Shown: positions 52,145 through 62,339 of the stretch, piece by piece
Numbering within the stretch: position 1 is the first letter of the stretch
How the letters are laid out: each line of letters starts with the position of its first letter
From: Anaerolineales bacterium
GTDB lineage: Bacteria > Chloroflexota > Anaerolineae > Anaerolineales > Villigracilaceae
Assembly: GCA_020847435.1 (NCBI GenBank)
Contig: JADLBX010000029.1
Span: 1 to 64,000 of the forward strand
DNA length: 64,000 nucleotides
Reading direction: 5' to 3'
Notes under the pieces: model-generated
Databases searched by the model: none
What the model was told of the DNA's origin: nothing
The model's input: the letters and a program-made list of their open reading frames with translations, nothing else
Made by a program: the position numbers and the translations under genes

Positions 52145-54151
52145 TCAACGATAATACGCGTCGACAGAATTCTCTCCAGCTGTCACGTCAACCATGGCAT
52201 ATCGCTGAGAGCTGAGGATATGTTCTTTGAATTCAACACGCCTGCCGTTCACCTCGACGCCCGAAAGTCGCGCGGCTGAACGCTCCAACGGCAACAAGAG
52301 ACTCATACCCTCTGAGCGAAAGTCCGGCAGGCTTAGAAGGAAATTCAAACGGTTTTCATCCGCCAGCCATTGGAAATCTTTAACCATGGAATCATGGCGC
52401 GCTTCGACAAAGTCCAACCACCTTTCAGCCGACCAAATCGGGATATTGTTCTCCGCCGCGTATTTTAGCGTGCCATCCATCCACTTGCCTTCCTCGGTAG
52501 CCCAAACCTCTCCTACGGCGAATGGGTCCGTATGGAAGATCGCGCCGATTGCCGCATATCCACCCGCCAGACTGCGATCCATCATAGACTGAGATACTTG
52601 CACCGCCTCTTCGGCCGGTATTTTCACCGTACCTCCCCAATGAAGATTCAACAGATGATCGTCTGCCAATTGAGTTAATTGTTGATAGAGGTGGATGAGC
52701 CGTCCGTTTTCGTCAATAAACTTCATCGGCAAGCCGCTCCCCGTGAAGTGCCCATACACCCATTCCCCGTCCGGTTTTCTGAACCCATCGCCAACATGAT
52801 AAAAATCCAGGTTCATCCGAAAACCGTAACGCTCTTGCAGTTTGGCAGAATCCACCCATCCCTTCCATAGAATTCTATGGACCCGCGTGGTCGGCGACGG
52901 CAGTCCATACCCAGCCCCCGTGAAGCGCTGCCAATTAATCGCCCAACTCTCCTCGTAGCCGTTTTCCACCAGCACATGGATACCAAATTCGTGTCCGCGT
53001 TTACGCCAATCGGCTACGCGTGAGGGAGAGGGGAAATACGCCTCATCCATGAGGGAAAGGTCTTCCAGCCACCACCGAACCTTCTGCGCCGCCCGATACG
53101 GAACTGTATAGTTCGGCGGCATGCTGTAGATCGAAATAGAACCGCCATACTTCTCAGCGTGCTGAATAACTCGTTCGACCGCCCAACCCGGGTTTTGATG
53201 GGTATCGCTCGTAGCGATCAACATACTTTTGGCGTTACCCGGAAAGTACCACAAGCGCGGCAAGGGTTTTTTTTGTTGGCTTAGAAAATTAAGCGCATTA
53301 ACCAGCAACCTCTGTTGCTCATCGGCTTGAGGGATTTCGATCCGGTCCAAATCCAGCCAGCCATAGAACATATCGCTTGGTCTCACATCCGAGAAGCCGT
53401 CGCGTTCCTGGTCTGCCCATTGCGGGTTACCCTGACGAGTTAGGATAACGCTCTCCACCAGGTCATACGCCCAGGCACATCCCCATCCCTCACCGTATTG
53501 GTGAATACTCACTGCCGGATGATCTTTCTGCCGACCCGTTTTATCACATAACCACGCGACCGCCTCTGCCCCATCCATTAAATATCGATCGGCAGCCCCG
53601 TGATATTGAAGCGAGACAGGCACGATCCCGGCGGAAAGCGCGTGACCGCCTTCTGTAATCATATAGCCCAAGTCGCTATCCTGTTCTTGACCTCTCAACC
53701 CCAACACCGGAAGCAAGGCTATGTCCGGCTTCATGGCAACCAAGCCGCCGCCGCCATACACATAGCGCGTCAAAGCCTCCGCTTGTTCACGGGTTAGCGG
53801 ACCTGCGGTTAGAACAACCGTATCAAACTCGACCAACCGCTCGAGGTCGAACTCCGATAGTCTTGCAGTCGAAAAGGAAATGATCCCTTCGGCGAACAGA
53901 ATCTCGCTCAGGTAAACCCCAAAAGGACTGTCGCTGGCATCGTTGACCAGAATCAAAATAGGTTGATCGCCAGTCGAGCTCGAACCCAATATCTGGCTCG
54001 TACTCGATTCAATATCTGACGGAACATCAGCTCCGCGGCTGGAATATAACAAGCCCAACCCTGTCGCCGTCGGCACCGCCACCGCGGTCACACCGGCGAT
54101 CTTCAGGAAATCCCTGCGGGAAAGTTTTTTGCCGTTCAAACGTTTGTTCAC
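52145..54151 (-). CDS. Tat-exported protein with deacetylase-like and GATase-like regions
   Basis: The 668-residue product begins with a twin-arginine signal (LSRRDFLKIAGVTAVAVP). Its N-terminal half resembles a class I glutamine-amidotransferase-like fold (FDTVVLTAGPLTREQAEALT, RYVYGGGGLVAMKPDIALLP). The middle has MLIATSDTHQNPGWAVERVI, HAEKYGGSISIYSMPPNYT and RKRGHEFGIHVLVENGYEES, typical of the polysaccharide deacetylase fold. It probably modifies the exported polysaccharide outside the cell. I cannot confirm the metal-binding residues. Confidence 0.75.
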   Translation of the reverse strand: MNKRLNGKKLSRRDFLKIAGVTAVAVPTATGLGLLYSSRGADVPSDIESSTSQILGSSSTGDQPILILVNDASDSPFGVYLSEILFAEGIISFSTARLSEFDLERLVEFDTVVLTAGPLTREQAEALTRYVYGGGGLVAMKPDIALLPVLGLRGQEQDSDLGYMITEGGHALSAGIVPVSLQYHGAADRYLMDGAEAVAWLCDKTGRQKDHPAVSIHQYGEGWGCAWAYDLVESVILTRQGNPQWADQERDGFSDVRPSDMFYGWLDLDRIEIPQADEQQRLLVNALNFLSQQKKPLPRLWYFPGNAKSMLIATSDTHQNPGWAVERVIQHAEKYGGSISIYSMPPNYTVPYRAAQKVRWWLEDLSLMDEAYFPSPSRVADWRKRGHEFGIHVLVENGYEESWAINWQRFTGAGYGLPSPTTRVHRILWKGWVDSAKLQERYGFRMNLDFYHVGDGFRKPDGEWVYGHFTGSGLPMKFIDENGRLIHLYQQLTQLADDHLLNLHWGGTVKIPAEEAVQVSQSMMDRSLAGGYAAIGAIFHTDPFAVGEVWATEEGKWMDGTLKYAAENNIPIWSAERWLDFVEARHDSMVKDFQWLADENRLNFLLSLPDFRSEGMSLLLPLERSAARLSGVEVNGRRVEFKEHILSSQRYAMVDVTAGENSVDAYYR

Positions 54152-54192
54152 TGCAAATCATCTCCGACTTCTACAAGCATCTGCTTTTACCG

Positions 54193-55356
54193 CTAACCGA
54201 TCCAACGCCCGCTGGTCCACCAGGCAGTGAACAAGATCAACAACAAGGCAGACCCTGTGTAATAAAGCGCTTGTAGCTTATTGCTCTTGAACATATTCCC
54301 AAGCACAAAATAGAACGGAAATATCGAAGCCGCCCAGCGCGTCACCCCCCACAAAGGAGTCGGCAGTTCATTCTGGGAACTTAGAAAAAACAGCAACAGG
54401 ACCACCGCGTAGATCGTAAGCCCCCATGGGAGCTCGCCTCGCTTCGCCCAAACCACAGAGACAATGGCGATCCATATGGCAAAACTGGCGAAGCCAAGAT
54501 CCATCACGTTGCTGGCATACTCGAACCAGTCAACCCGGAGATGCGGAAAATTTACGAGAGCCTTCAGTCCCTCCCAATAGGTGATCAAGGGGAACTGCCA
54601 CTGCCGGTGCCAGTGCGCTTGCGCCTCAGAGATTGCCGTCCACGATCCAAACAAAATGTATAAGTAATACACATACAGAACAACACCAAGGATCGAAAGC
54701 GCCAGTCCGAACCCAAGCGACAGAATGCTTTTTGCGTCAAATTTACGACGGCGGACAAACTCGATCATCATGACGATATCGAGCACCCCCCCCACCGGTC
54801 TGGCAATGGATGAAAGCCCCAACGCCAACCCACTGCCAATGTTAGACTGCCGGCTCCTCAACGCCAAATAAACGCCCAGCAATGCGAAAAGCAGATAAAG
54901 CGATTCGGCATACAGGGCAAAGTAAAAGAAGGAAGTCGGAAACACCAGCAGCGCCAACGTACTGCGCAGGGCATAGCCGTGGTCATCCTTCACCAGCCGC
55001 GCAATTTTGTAAAAGATCAACGTGGCGATCAGGCATGCCCCATTCGAAATGAACAGACCGATCAACTCAGGGTTTACGCCGCTAAACCGATAGAAAAGAC
55101 TGATCAACATCGGGTACAAAGGGAAAAAACCAGCCGCGTCAGGATGCCCCGCATAACCGTGAAAGACGATCGCCAGGTAATAACCTGCATCCCACCGGCT
55201 CCAAATCCCGGGAATCTGTTGCGGAGCCGGGGAGAACTGCTCCGACTCGATAAACCTGGCGCCCACCAATCCAACCATGTTGAGCGAGACCCACACACAC
55301 AGCCACAACAAAATACATTGCGCCCACCAGGGATATTGCCTTAGCTTTGAAATCAT
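54193..55356 (-). CDS. PIG-V-like membrane mannosyltransferase
   Basis: The 387-residue product has about ten helices. It has GIWSRWDAGYYLAIVFHGYA and AAGFFPLYPMLISLFYRFSG, the family's WDxxYY and FFPLYP motifs, with the Asp of WDAGYY as the likely catalytic residue. It would add a mannose-type sugar from a lipid-linked donor on the outer face. It sits within the polysaccharide cluster, separated from its neighbours by 41 and 148 bases. Confidence 0.88.
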   Translation of the reverse strand: MISKLRQYPWWAQCILLWLCVWVSLNMVGLVGARFIESEQFSPAPQQIPGIWSRWDAGYYLAIVFHGYAGHPDAAGFFPLYPMLISLFYRFSGVNPELIGLFISNGACLIATLIFYKIARLVKDDHGYALRSTLALLVFPTSFFYFALYAESLYLLFALLGVYLALRSRQSNIGSGLALGLSSIARPVGGVLDIVMMIEFVRRRKFDAKSILSLGFGLALSILGVVLYVYYLYILFGSWTAISEAQAHWHRQWQFPLITYWEGLKALVNFPHLRVDWFEYASNVMDLGFASFAIWIAIVSVVWAKRGELPWGLTIYAVVLLLFFLSSQNELPTPLWGVTRWAASIFPFYFVLGNMFKSNKLQALYYTGSALLLILFTAWWTSGRWIG

Positions 55357-55504
55357 TCTAGCTCCGAATCAAAAAATCCTGTTTGCGCAGCCACTCTCTG
55401 CCGGTATCGGCTAGCAACGATAATAGCCGTTCGCCCGCTCCTCAAACATCTGGAAGATTCCAAGCGCGACAGGCTCAAAACAACGACAACCGCTTTCAGA
55501 TCCA

Positions 55505-56821
55505 TCATTCGCCTCCGACGATTTCAGCCGCTTCGCGCGCGTGACGGGAAACTGATTCGCCGTTCGTCAGCGCTGGGTAAATCTGCGACGTGGTGGCAAG
55601 GAAGAGATTCGCGACCGGCGTCGTCACCGCAGGGACGAGGTCCGTCTCGTTCAAGCCGTGTAGCGGCTCAACATACCGCTCACGATGAATCAGGAAATAG
55701 CGTACCGAAGAGGCATCGAACGCGGGGAACATCGCCTGTAAATTTTCGAGCCAGATGCGCTTGATCTCCTCGTCGCTTTTCTGTTGCCATTCACTGCCCG
55801 GCGCCGTGTATTTTGGAAGATAAACCAGGTGATACCCGCCGACATACTTCGGGTCAATGTACGCTGTCGTCTCGATCACGCCGGTAAACGGATAACGATC
55901 GTCCGTGATGTTCACCGTCCAGTTCCCCGTCAAGGGGCGGTCCAATACGAGTAGCGGAGCAATGATTCCCAGATAGTCCGACTTGGCGAGATAGTCGTGA
56001 TACGTTTGATCGGCTTGGGGAATCAAACGCTGGAAGACAGGCGTCTGCATGGTGCAAACCACCTTATCGTATTTCACTACTTCATCTTTAGTCATGCGGA
56101 TGCCCACAGCCTTACCGTTCTCAATCACAATTTCCTTGACTGGGGTTTTGAGAAGAACCTTGCCGCCCGCTTCAACGATCTTATTCGTCAGGGCTTTGAT
56201 CAGCGTGATGTAGCCGCCGATCAGATGCCCTGCCATTTCTTTTTGGTTCGCGCCCTCGCGCGTAGACTTCATGCGCACCAGCCGCGACCAGATCCACGTG
56301 GCAGGCACATTATCAAAGCCGCCGTCGAATTTGGCTTTCAACATCGGTCGCCAGATATTCTGGAAAGTGGTTTTGCCGCTCCATTTCAACAGCCAACTTT
56401 GCACACTGACCGATTCGAGCGTCTTCCAATCCCTGACGAATTGCGCGGCAAGCACTGTGAGACCGAGTCGGAAACGGTCAATCCAACCGAGCGGCGGAAA
56501 CTTCAGGAACTCGACGATGTTGTTCATCGGGTGCAGTTTGCCTTGATAAAAGAAACTCGTTTTCGTCTCTTTGAAACGCAGTTGATCGTCAATGCCTAAT
56601 TCTTTGCACAGGTTGCCGAGGTGATGATCGCTGGAAAGGATGGCGTGATAGAAACGGTCCACCTCTGTGCCGTCTTGAAGCGTGAGCGGACCCGCCAAAC
56701 CGCCCAACACGGGCGAGGCTTCATAAATGGTTACATCCATGCCTTGCTTTGCAAGGAAGTATCCCAGGCTGATGCCCATGATACCGCCGCCGATAATGCC
56801 AATGCTTTGTTTCGTTGTCAT
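55505..56821 (-). CDS. NAD(P)/FAD-dependent oxidoreductase (amine-oxidase type)
   Basis: The 438-residue form starts at MTTKQSIGIIGGGIMGISLG; the longer frame adds a non-homologous lead. The dinucleotide motif is GIIGGGIMGISLGYFLAKQG, then VTIYEASPVLGGLAGPL and DRFYHAILSSDHHLGNLCKE. The C-terminus has LATTSQIYPALTNGESVSRH, the usual FAD-closing block. Relatives in polysaccharide clusters resemble protoporphyrinogen oxidase or UDP-galactopyranose mutase. The substrate is unknown, but a role in sugar-lipid chemistry is plausible. Confidence 0.85.
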   Translation of the reverse strand: MTTKQSIGIIGGGIMGISLGYFLAKQGMDVTIYEASPVLGGLAGPLTLQDGTEVDRFYHAILSSDHHLGNLCKELGIDDQLRFKETKTSFFYQGKLHPMNNIVEFLKFPPLGWIDRFRLGLTVLAAQFVRDWKTLESVSVQSWLLKWSGKTTFQNIWRPMLKAKFDGGFDNVPATWIWSRLVRMKSTREGANQKEMAGHLIGGYITLIKALTNKIVEAGGKVLLKTPVKEIVIENGKAVGIRMTKDEVVKYDKVVCTMQTPVFQRLIPQADQTYHDYLAKSDYLGIIAPLLVLDRPLTGNWTVNITDDRYPFTGVIETTAYIDPKYVGGYHLVYLPKYTAPGSEWQQKSDEEIKRIWLENLQAMFPAFDASSVRYFLIHRERYVEPLHGLNETDLVPAVTTPVANLFLATTSQIYPALTNGESVSRHAREAAEIVGGE

Positions 56822-57031
56822 AGTTTTGTGAATCCACTCGAAAAATTTATTTTTCTTAACGCTAAAAAAATAACTAGCCGCCAGCCAGTTGGATATATTT
56901 ACGCTCCATTGATCGCGCAGGTGGCAGAAAAAGCGCTTATTTTCAGGAAAATCTACATTGCCGCGTATCAATTGCAACAAGAGCGGCTCGTGGTTAGAAA
57001 AGCAATGAAGTTTTTTAAACTTGACGCAAAA

Positions 57032-58426
57032 TCACAGTTGCTTTGCATATACCGCTGGTTTTTGACTGTGCTCGCGCCAGATCAACCAAAAACTAATTCC
57101 CAGCGGCATTACCCAAAACAAAACTGACCCCCAAAACACCAAATTACTCCAGCCTCCATTGTATCCCAACAACAAAGCCTCCAAACCAACAAAGATCGCA
57201 ATTCCCCACACCCCGCCCGGTACATTCCTCCGGGTTGCCCAAAGCCAAAACACAACTGGCAATAAAGCCGAATAATAATTTGTACTTGCATTTGGATAAA
57301 CCAGCAAACCAAGAGAGGCTATTACGGCGATACACCATTCGTCGTTGAAAGGTATCAGTTTATAAACTACCCAGAGTGTAACCAGAAATAATACAACCGA
57401 AGCGCCGATAAAAATTGCTTGCGCCCATCCAACCATATTTTTATCAACTGAGCCAGCCATAAGCCGCCATATCATTGCGTACAAATTCCCTTTGTCTAAT
57501 TCAAAAAAGAACAACGACGGCACTTTGACAACTGGATTACTTAGGAAACTCCCGAAAGTAGCAGACCCAAATACAACCAGGCTCAACAAAGAAATAGCAA
57601 CAAACGCAGAGACAGCATAGACAAAAGCATTCCACCGGCGCTTGAACAATAAAAATAAGAGCAGGACGGCCGTAAATGGTTTAACCAGGATGCTGATCGC
57701 CAGCCAAACGCCTGCGCGTCCGAGGCCGCGATCGCGCCAGAATAAAAGCAGCATTAAGAGAACAATAAAGTTTGTTTGCGCAAACCATATATTGTTTATG
57801 ATAGGCGGAAACATGAGCGTTAATGCCGTCACAAAGAAAAGTCCGCGGATACCGGTATCTTGCATACAGAGCTTCCAAAGTAAAAGAATACCGGTTATCA
57901 GGGTAGCGCACAACAGAATTACCCAAACCAAAGCAGCCAGATTAATGTTAAACCAACCTAATGGAAGAAAAAGCAACATTGTCATTGGCGGGTACCAAAA
58001 CCCAACGTCAAGTATTTCTTTCGAAAAATCATCGGTAAATGAAACATTCAGAATCTTGGCTACATCATGAAAACTCTGGGGTGAGTAAAAATCCAAACCC
58101 CGCGCTGCAACACTCCCGCTGATCCAAAACACTTGGAAATCCCAAATCGGAGGAGAAACAATCAGCGCCCCAAAAGCCTGAAAAAACCTTATCGTAAAAA
58201 GAACAACTACAGAAAAAACAAGACCATCGAAGGCAACCCGGCTCGCACTCCCAAGGCAATCTCGATAATGCAGTCCAATTATGAGCGCAGGCATACCCAT
58301 CACAGGCACCAAGGGATTGCCCACACCCGTAGGTTTTATTATCAGTACCGCCGCACTAATAATGATTCCAGCTAATATTCCAAGGAAAAGTTCAACACGC
58401 CGGTCTCGTAAAAATGAAAAATGCAT
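57032..58426 (-). CDS. GT87/DUF2029-type membrane glycosyltransferase
   Basis: I take ATG 58426 (MHFSFLRDRRVELFLGILAG); a longer start at 58483 is possible. About eleven helices are visible, with IVSPPIWDFQVFWISGSVAA, DFYSPQSFHDVAKILN and GFWYPPMTMLLFLPLGWFNI, typical of the GT87 (mannosyltransferase, polyprenyl-phosphate donor) family. The gene is clearly more AT-rich than the flanking wecB and oxidoreductase genes and may have been acquired with its paralog at 58564. Function within the polysaccharide cluster is inferred. Confidence 0.82.
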   Translation of the reverse strand: MHFSFLRDRRVELFLGILAGIIISAAVLIIKPTGVGNPLVPVMGMPALIIGLHYRDCLGSASRVAFDGLVFSVVVLFTIRFFQAFGALIVSPPIWDFQVFWISGSVAARGLDFYSPQSFHDVAKILNVSFTDDFSKEILDVGFWYPPMTMLLFLPLGWFNINLAALVWVILLCATLITGILLLWKLCMQDTGIRGLFFVTALTLMFPPIINNIWFAQTNFIVLLMLLLFWRDRGLGRAGVWLAISILVKPFTAVLLLFLLFKRRWNAFVYAVSAFVAISLLSLVVFGSATFGSFLSNPVVKVPSLFFFELDKGNLYAMIWRLMAGSVDKNMVGWAQAIFIGASVVLFLVTLWVVYKLIPFNDEWCIAVIASLGLLVYPNASTNYYSALLPVVFWLWATRRNVPGGVWGIAIFVGLEALLLGYNGGWSNLVFWGSVLFWVMPLGISFWLIWREHSQKPAVYAKQL

Positions 58427-58563
58427 CAGGTTTGATTCTCCTATGATAATTCCAGGATTTCCTAGAACCGATTTCTGATCCAACGGGGTTTAGAAACGCG
58501 ACCAACAATTTTTCAAAGGTATTATCCAATGCCACTTCGCTTCATGAGAAATATCATCTTTCA

Positions 58564-59832
58564 CTAAACCTGATCCGCGCCGCGCAGGGCGTTGGATCTT
58601 TTATCTAACCATAGAGATAAAAGAAGGGCATAGAGAATAACGCCGCCAATAAAATACAGGGAAAGAAATATTTGGTTCCCTGTCCGTTCAAAAAAGGAAA
58701 CTGCCAGACTGCTTTGGTTAGACAAAAGGATAACACTGAAGCCAAACAATAAATTCGACCAAGTTTTAGATGAGGTCAGAACAACCTCCTTTAAATAGAG
58801 CGCAATTGGAATAAACAAAAACACATAATAATGAATCCAGGAGATTGGGCTTGTCAACACTGAGCACACAAGAACTATTGAAAACTCTAAAATATAATCA
58901 AACGATGTCCTTTTCGATCCCCAACCAAAAAATATCATTATCCCAATCGGCAAATAAAAGGCAACAGTGATGATTTTCAAAATAAGATTTAGTTCAGGCG
59001 TAGAAGTAACCGGGCTCCACGAAAAAAAGTCGTTAGTAAGCGAAAATTGGCGCGCCAGCAAACCGCCAAGAGATTGATTGTCGTGCGCAACAATGTGAGA
59101 TCCAGAATACGAAACGACGCACTTATTCAGCCATTCAAGATTAAGGGACAGGGGTGTTAACAATAAAGAAAGAGCGACTGCAAGCCCCACAACAAGCCCA
59201 CCTCCCATGACCACGCGCCATCGTTGCCGAACAAAAAAATAGATCGCTGGAAGGATTAATGGCAATTTTATCAAACCACTTAAGCCTAAAAGGACTCCGG
59301 AAAGCCCTTCTTTACCGCGCTTCAACCACCATAATGAAAGGAGTAGGCCAACCATAACGATTTGTGTAGTATTTCCCACCCACAGGCTGCGGTCCAGAGC
59401 GTCATTTATTACTATGAGTCCAAGGATTAGCCAGCGTTTCCAGCCGTTTAATTCCATTAATTTAATTAACCAATAAGCTAGCGGAATAATGGATATATAT
59501 CCAATAACATAAAACACCTGTCCAGCTATCTGGCTCGAGAACAGAGCAAAAGGTGCAAATAAATATGCGAGTAATGGAAAATTTACAAAACCGTCAATAC
59601 AATTTGACGAAGTGTACAACTGTGTAATATCTTTTAAGGCGATTTTTCCACCCTGATAATACGCATAAGTAAAATCAGCCCAAGTTGGTTCGCGTCCAAC
59701 GTACCAACCGATCACTGAAACGAACAATAAACTACAAGCCCACCACGCCCAACGTGCCCATGGTCGGATCAAAGGGTTTTCAAATTGAAAATATAGCCCA
59801 ACTAACAGAACCGGCAAGCTTATAACGATCAT
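58564..59832 (-). CDS. GT87/DUF2029-type membrane glycosyltransferase (paralog)
   Basis: The 422-residue form starts at MIVISLPVLLVGLYFQFENP with AGGAAAA upstream; the longer frame overlaps wecB. It has about ten helices, PTWADFTYAYYQGGKIALKD (loop with the likely catalytic Asp), LSGVLLGLSGLIKLPLILPA and SPISWIHYYVFLFIPIALYL. Similar in design to the gene at 57032 and likewise AT-rich. It would add a sugar from a polyprenyl-phosphate donor. Confidence 0.8.
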   Translation of the reverse strand: MIVISLPVLLVGLYFQFENPLIRPWARWAWWACSLLFVSVIGWYVGREPTWADFTYAYYQGGKIALKDITQLYTSSNCIDGFVNFPLLAYLFAPFALFSSQIAGQVFYVIGYISIIPLAYWLIKLMELNGWKRWLILGLIVINDALDRSLWVGNTTQIVMVGLLLSLWWLKRGKEGLSGVLLGLSGLIKLPLILPAIYFFVRQRWRVVMGGGLVVGLAVALSLLLTPLSLNLEWLNKCVVSYSGSHIVAHDNQSLGGLLARQFSLTNDFFSWSPVTSTPELNLILKIITVAFYLPIGIMIFFGWGSKRTSFDYILEFSIVLVCSVLTSPISWIHYYVFLFIPIALYLKEVVLTSSKTWSNLLFGFSVILLSNQSSLAVSFFERTGNQIFLSLYFIGGVILYALLLSLWLDKRSNALRGADQV

Positions 59833-59848
59833 AAGGTTTTTTCCTGCT

Positions 59849-60937
59849 TTACGCCAACACCGGCTGGCGGATCGGAGAGAATTGCAGTTGATCCAACTGT
59901 TGGGCGATCTTTTCGCCCGCTGTGCCGTCGCCAAAAATAGGAGGTTGTTCAGCCGGAGGCGCAAACGTTTTCCATTCAAGCGCGATCACGTCCACGTCTA
60001 CGCCGACGAGCTTGTTCCAGCCGACGCGAACGGTTTCCGTCCATTCGGTTTCATCTCGCAAAGTCAGGCAGGGTTTCTGCATGAAATAAGCCTCGCGTTG
60101 CACGCCGCCCGAATCGGTGGCGATGATCCGCGCATTCTCCTCGAGCGCCATCATGTCGTAATAACCGACCGGTTCGATCACGCGGACGTTCTCCGCAAAC
60201 TGCGCATCGAGTTTTTCCAACGCGCCGCGTGTGCGCGGATGGACAGGGAAGACAACCGTCTCGCCGACTTGATTTAACGCCGTAACGATATTCGCCAACC
60301 GCGCGGGGTCGTCTGTATTGGCGGCGCGATGGACGGTAACCAAGCCGAAAGAACCGGGGGCAAGCTGAAGGTCGGAAAGAATCGTTGAGTTCCGCCGCGC
60401 GAGAGGTCGGTTGGCGAGGTTCGCGTCCAACATCACATCCCCCACCCAAAAAACATTATCCGTAATGCCCTCACGCGCGAGTTGCTTCACCGCCGTCTGG
60501 CTCACACAAAAATACGCGGACGCTAATTGATCGGCAACGAGGCGGTTGATCTCTTCGGGCATACGGCGGTCGTAACTGCGTTCGCCCGCTTCGATGTGAA
60601 CGACGGGGATGTGAAGTTTGCTGGCGACGAGCGCTCCGGCGAGCGTGGAGTTGGTGTCGCCACGGATGATGACGATATCTGGCTTTTCCTGCTGGACGAC
60701 TTCCTCGAATCTCACCAAAATTTCGGCTGTTTGCCCGGCGTGGGAGCCGGAGCCCACTTCGAGGTTGTAATCGGGCGCGGGGATACCCAACTCGTCGAAG
60801 AAGGTCTGCGACATTTTATAGTCGTAGTGCTGACCCGTATGCACGAGGATCTCGTGATGGTTCTTGCGCAAGGCGCGGCTGACCGGCGTGGCTTGAATAA
60901 ATTCGGGGCGCGCCCCGACGATGGAGATGATTTTCAT
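59849..60937 (-). CDS. wecB: UDP-N-acetylglucosamine 2-epimerase (WecB-like)
   Basis: The 362-residue form starts at MKIISIVGARPEFIQATPVS, overlapping the upstream stop by 4 bases. It shows EILVHTGQHYDYKMSQTFFD, IIRGDTNSTLAGALVASKLH, VVHIEAGERSYDRRMPEEIN, RLVADQLASAYF and IIATDSGGVQREAYFMQKPC, all core epimerase blocks. It converts UDP-GlcNAc to UDP-ManNAc for the polysaccharide. Translational coupling to the GT-C gene upstream links the two. Confidence 0.95.
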   Translation of the reverse strand: MKIISIVGARPEFIQATPVSRALRKNHHEILVHTGQHYDYKMSQTFFDELGIPAPDYNLEVGSGSHAGQTAEILVRFEEVVQQEKPDIVIIRGDTNSTLAGALVASKLHIPVVHIEAGERSYDRRMPEEINRLVADQLASAYFCVSQTAVKQLAREGITDNVFWVGDVMLDANLANRPLARRNSTILSDLQLAPGSFGLVTVHRAANTDDPARLANIVTALNQVGETVVFPVHPRTRGALEKLDAQFAENVRVIEPVGYYDMMALEENARIIATDSGGVQREAYFMQKPCLTLRDETEWTETVRVGWNKLVGVDVDVIALEWKTFAPPAEQPPIFGDGTAGEKIAQQLDQLQFSPIRQPVLA

Positions 60938-62259
60938 AATCCCTTTTGCGCTTCTCTTGAACGAGGCGCTTTCATGTTCTGAAGATAACTCTTGAGCTCG
61001 ACCAGCGCCAACGCGGCAAACGGAATTAAAACCGCGTCCACCGGCAGGCGATAGCGGATTAACGTCCACGTGAGGATGTGGACGCCGGAGTAAACAACGA
61101 CAAAAAGGACCAGCAAGCCGACAGGTGAAATCATCAGATTCTTCCAGTTCCACTGGATGCCGAGATAGAGACCATAAAGCATGAACGGAAGGAGGACTCC
61201 AAAACTGCCAATGCGCGAGAAGTTGCTCCAGACGCTGGATTCAGGCGAATACCAGAACATGAAATACGGCGGGATGCGGCTCAGCGACAGTAAAGCGTAT
61301 CGAGCGGGGTCGTCCAACACGAATTGAATACCGCGCTTCAGCAATGCCTGATCGAGCGCCGCCTCGTCAAGGTGACGCAGTTCTTGCGGGATCAATTCTT
61401 GATAGGTTTCGGTCGGCAGGATGGGGATGAACTCCGTCCCGTAGATGGGGTTGTTACCCCAGAAGAAGGCATAGCCCGAATTGGTATTGAGCAGGACAAA
61501 CCGCCCGAAACGAGAATAGTTGAAGTAGGTGATCGGCAGGATCAAGAGCGCGACGCTGAAGATGGAGAGAACCGTCGAAGCGAGAGGCAAGCCTCCCCTG
61601 CGTTTGAAGCGGGCGATCCACATCCACAAAAAGAGGAAGGGGATGAAGAGCAGGAAAACTTGCCGCAGGACGATGGTGATGCCGAGGGAAACTCCGAGCG
61701 CGAGACCGAGTTGGAGGTCGCGTTTTTTGTCGGCGTTCTCGGCGAGTTGAATTGTGAAATACAACGTAAACAAGATTGTGGTGATGTAGAACGGCTCGGT
61801 CATCAGCGCCGCGTCGTAATAGAAAAAATACACATAGATCGCAGTGATGGCGGCGCTGACAAGACCAATGGTTTTGTTGAAAACTTTTTCGCCGAGGCGA
61901 TAAGCGATGTAAGGATGCAGGATGCCGACAATGACGGCTTGCAAAATCCGCGCCACGATCGGGTTCGGACCAAAGATGAAATACACGAACACAAGATACA
62001 ACGTGTAGAGGAAACTCCAATGCGCGGTCGGCGCGTTGGCAGGCGTGATGGGCCACCACAATACGCCAAAGGAGAACCCATGACCACCCAGCACGCGCAA
62101 GGCAAGGTTGTGATACGAGACCTGATCAAAGATGCCAGGCAATTCGACGACGGTATTCCCCATCGCCACCGCGACCGCCACGCGCAGAAAAACAGACACC
62201 GCCAGGATCGCTGGCAGTGGTCGTTCGAGGATGCGGTAGAAAAAATTCTTGCGATTCAA
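60934..62259 (-). CDS. ArnT/PMT-like membrane glycosyltransferase
   Basis: The 441-residue product has about ten helices. It shows ELPGIFDQVSYHNLALRVLG, with an Asp in the first loop as expected of GT-C enzymes, then TPANAPTAHWSFLYTLYLVF and YYDAALMTEPFYITTILFTL. It ends in a basic tail (MKAPRSREAQKGL). Its stop overlaps the wecB start (60934-60937), so the two are cotranslated. It likely transfers a lipid-linked sugar outside the membrane. Confidence 0.85.
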   Translation of the reverse strand: MNRKNFFYRILERPLPAILAVSVFLRVAVAVAMGNTVVELPGIFDQVSYHNLALRVLGGHGFSFGVLWWPITPANAPTAHWSFLYTLYLVFVYFIFGPNPIVARILQAVIVGILHPYIAYRLGEKVFNKTIGLVSAAITAIYVYFFYYDAALMTEPFYITTILFTLYFTIQLAENADKKRDLQLGLALGVSLGITIVLRQVFLLFIPFLFLWMWIARFKRRGGLPLASTVLSIFSVALLILPITYFNYSRFGRFVLLNTNSGYAFFWGNNPIYGTEFIPILPTETYQELIPQELRHLDEAALDQALLKRGIQFVLDDPARYALLSLSRIPPYFMFWYSPESSVWSNFSRIGSFGVLLPFMLYGLYLGIQWNWKNLMISPVGLLVLFVVVYSGVHILTWTLIRYRLPVDAVLIPFAALALVELKSYLQNMKAPRSREAQKGL

Positions 62260-62339
62260 ATTAATCTTCTTTGGTTTTCCACTAATCTTCGCTAATCTCC
62301 ACGAAAATTAATGAATTGGCGTGGGTCAGCGGAAATTTT

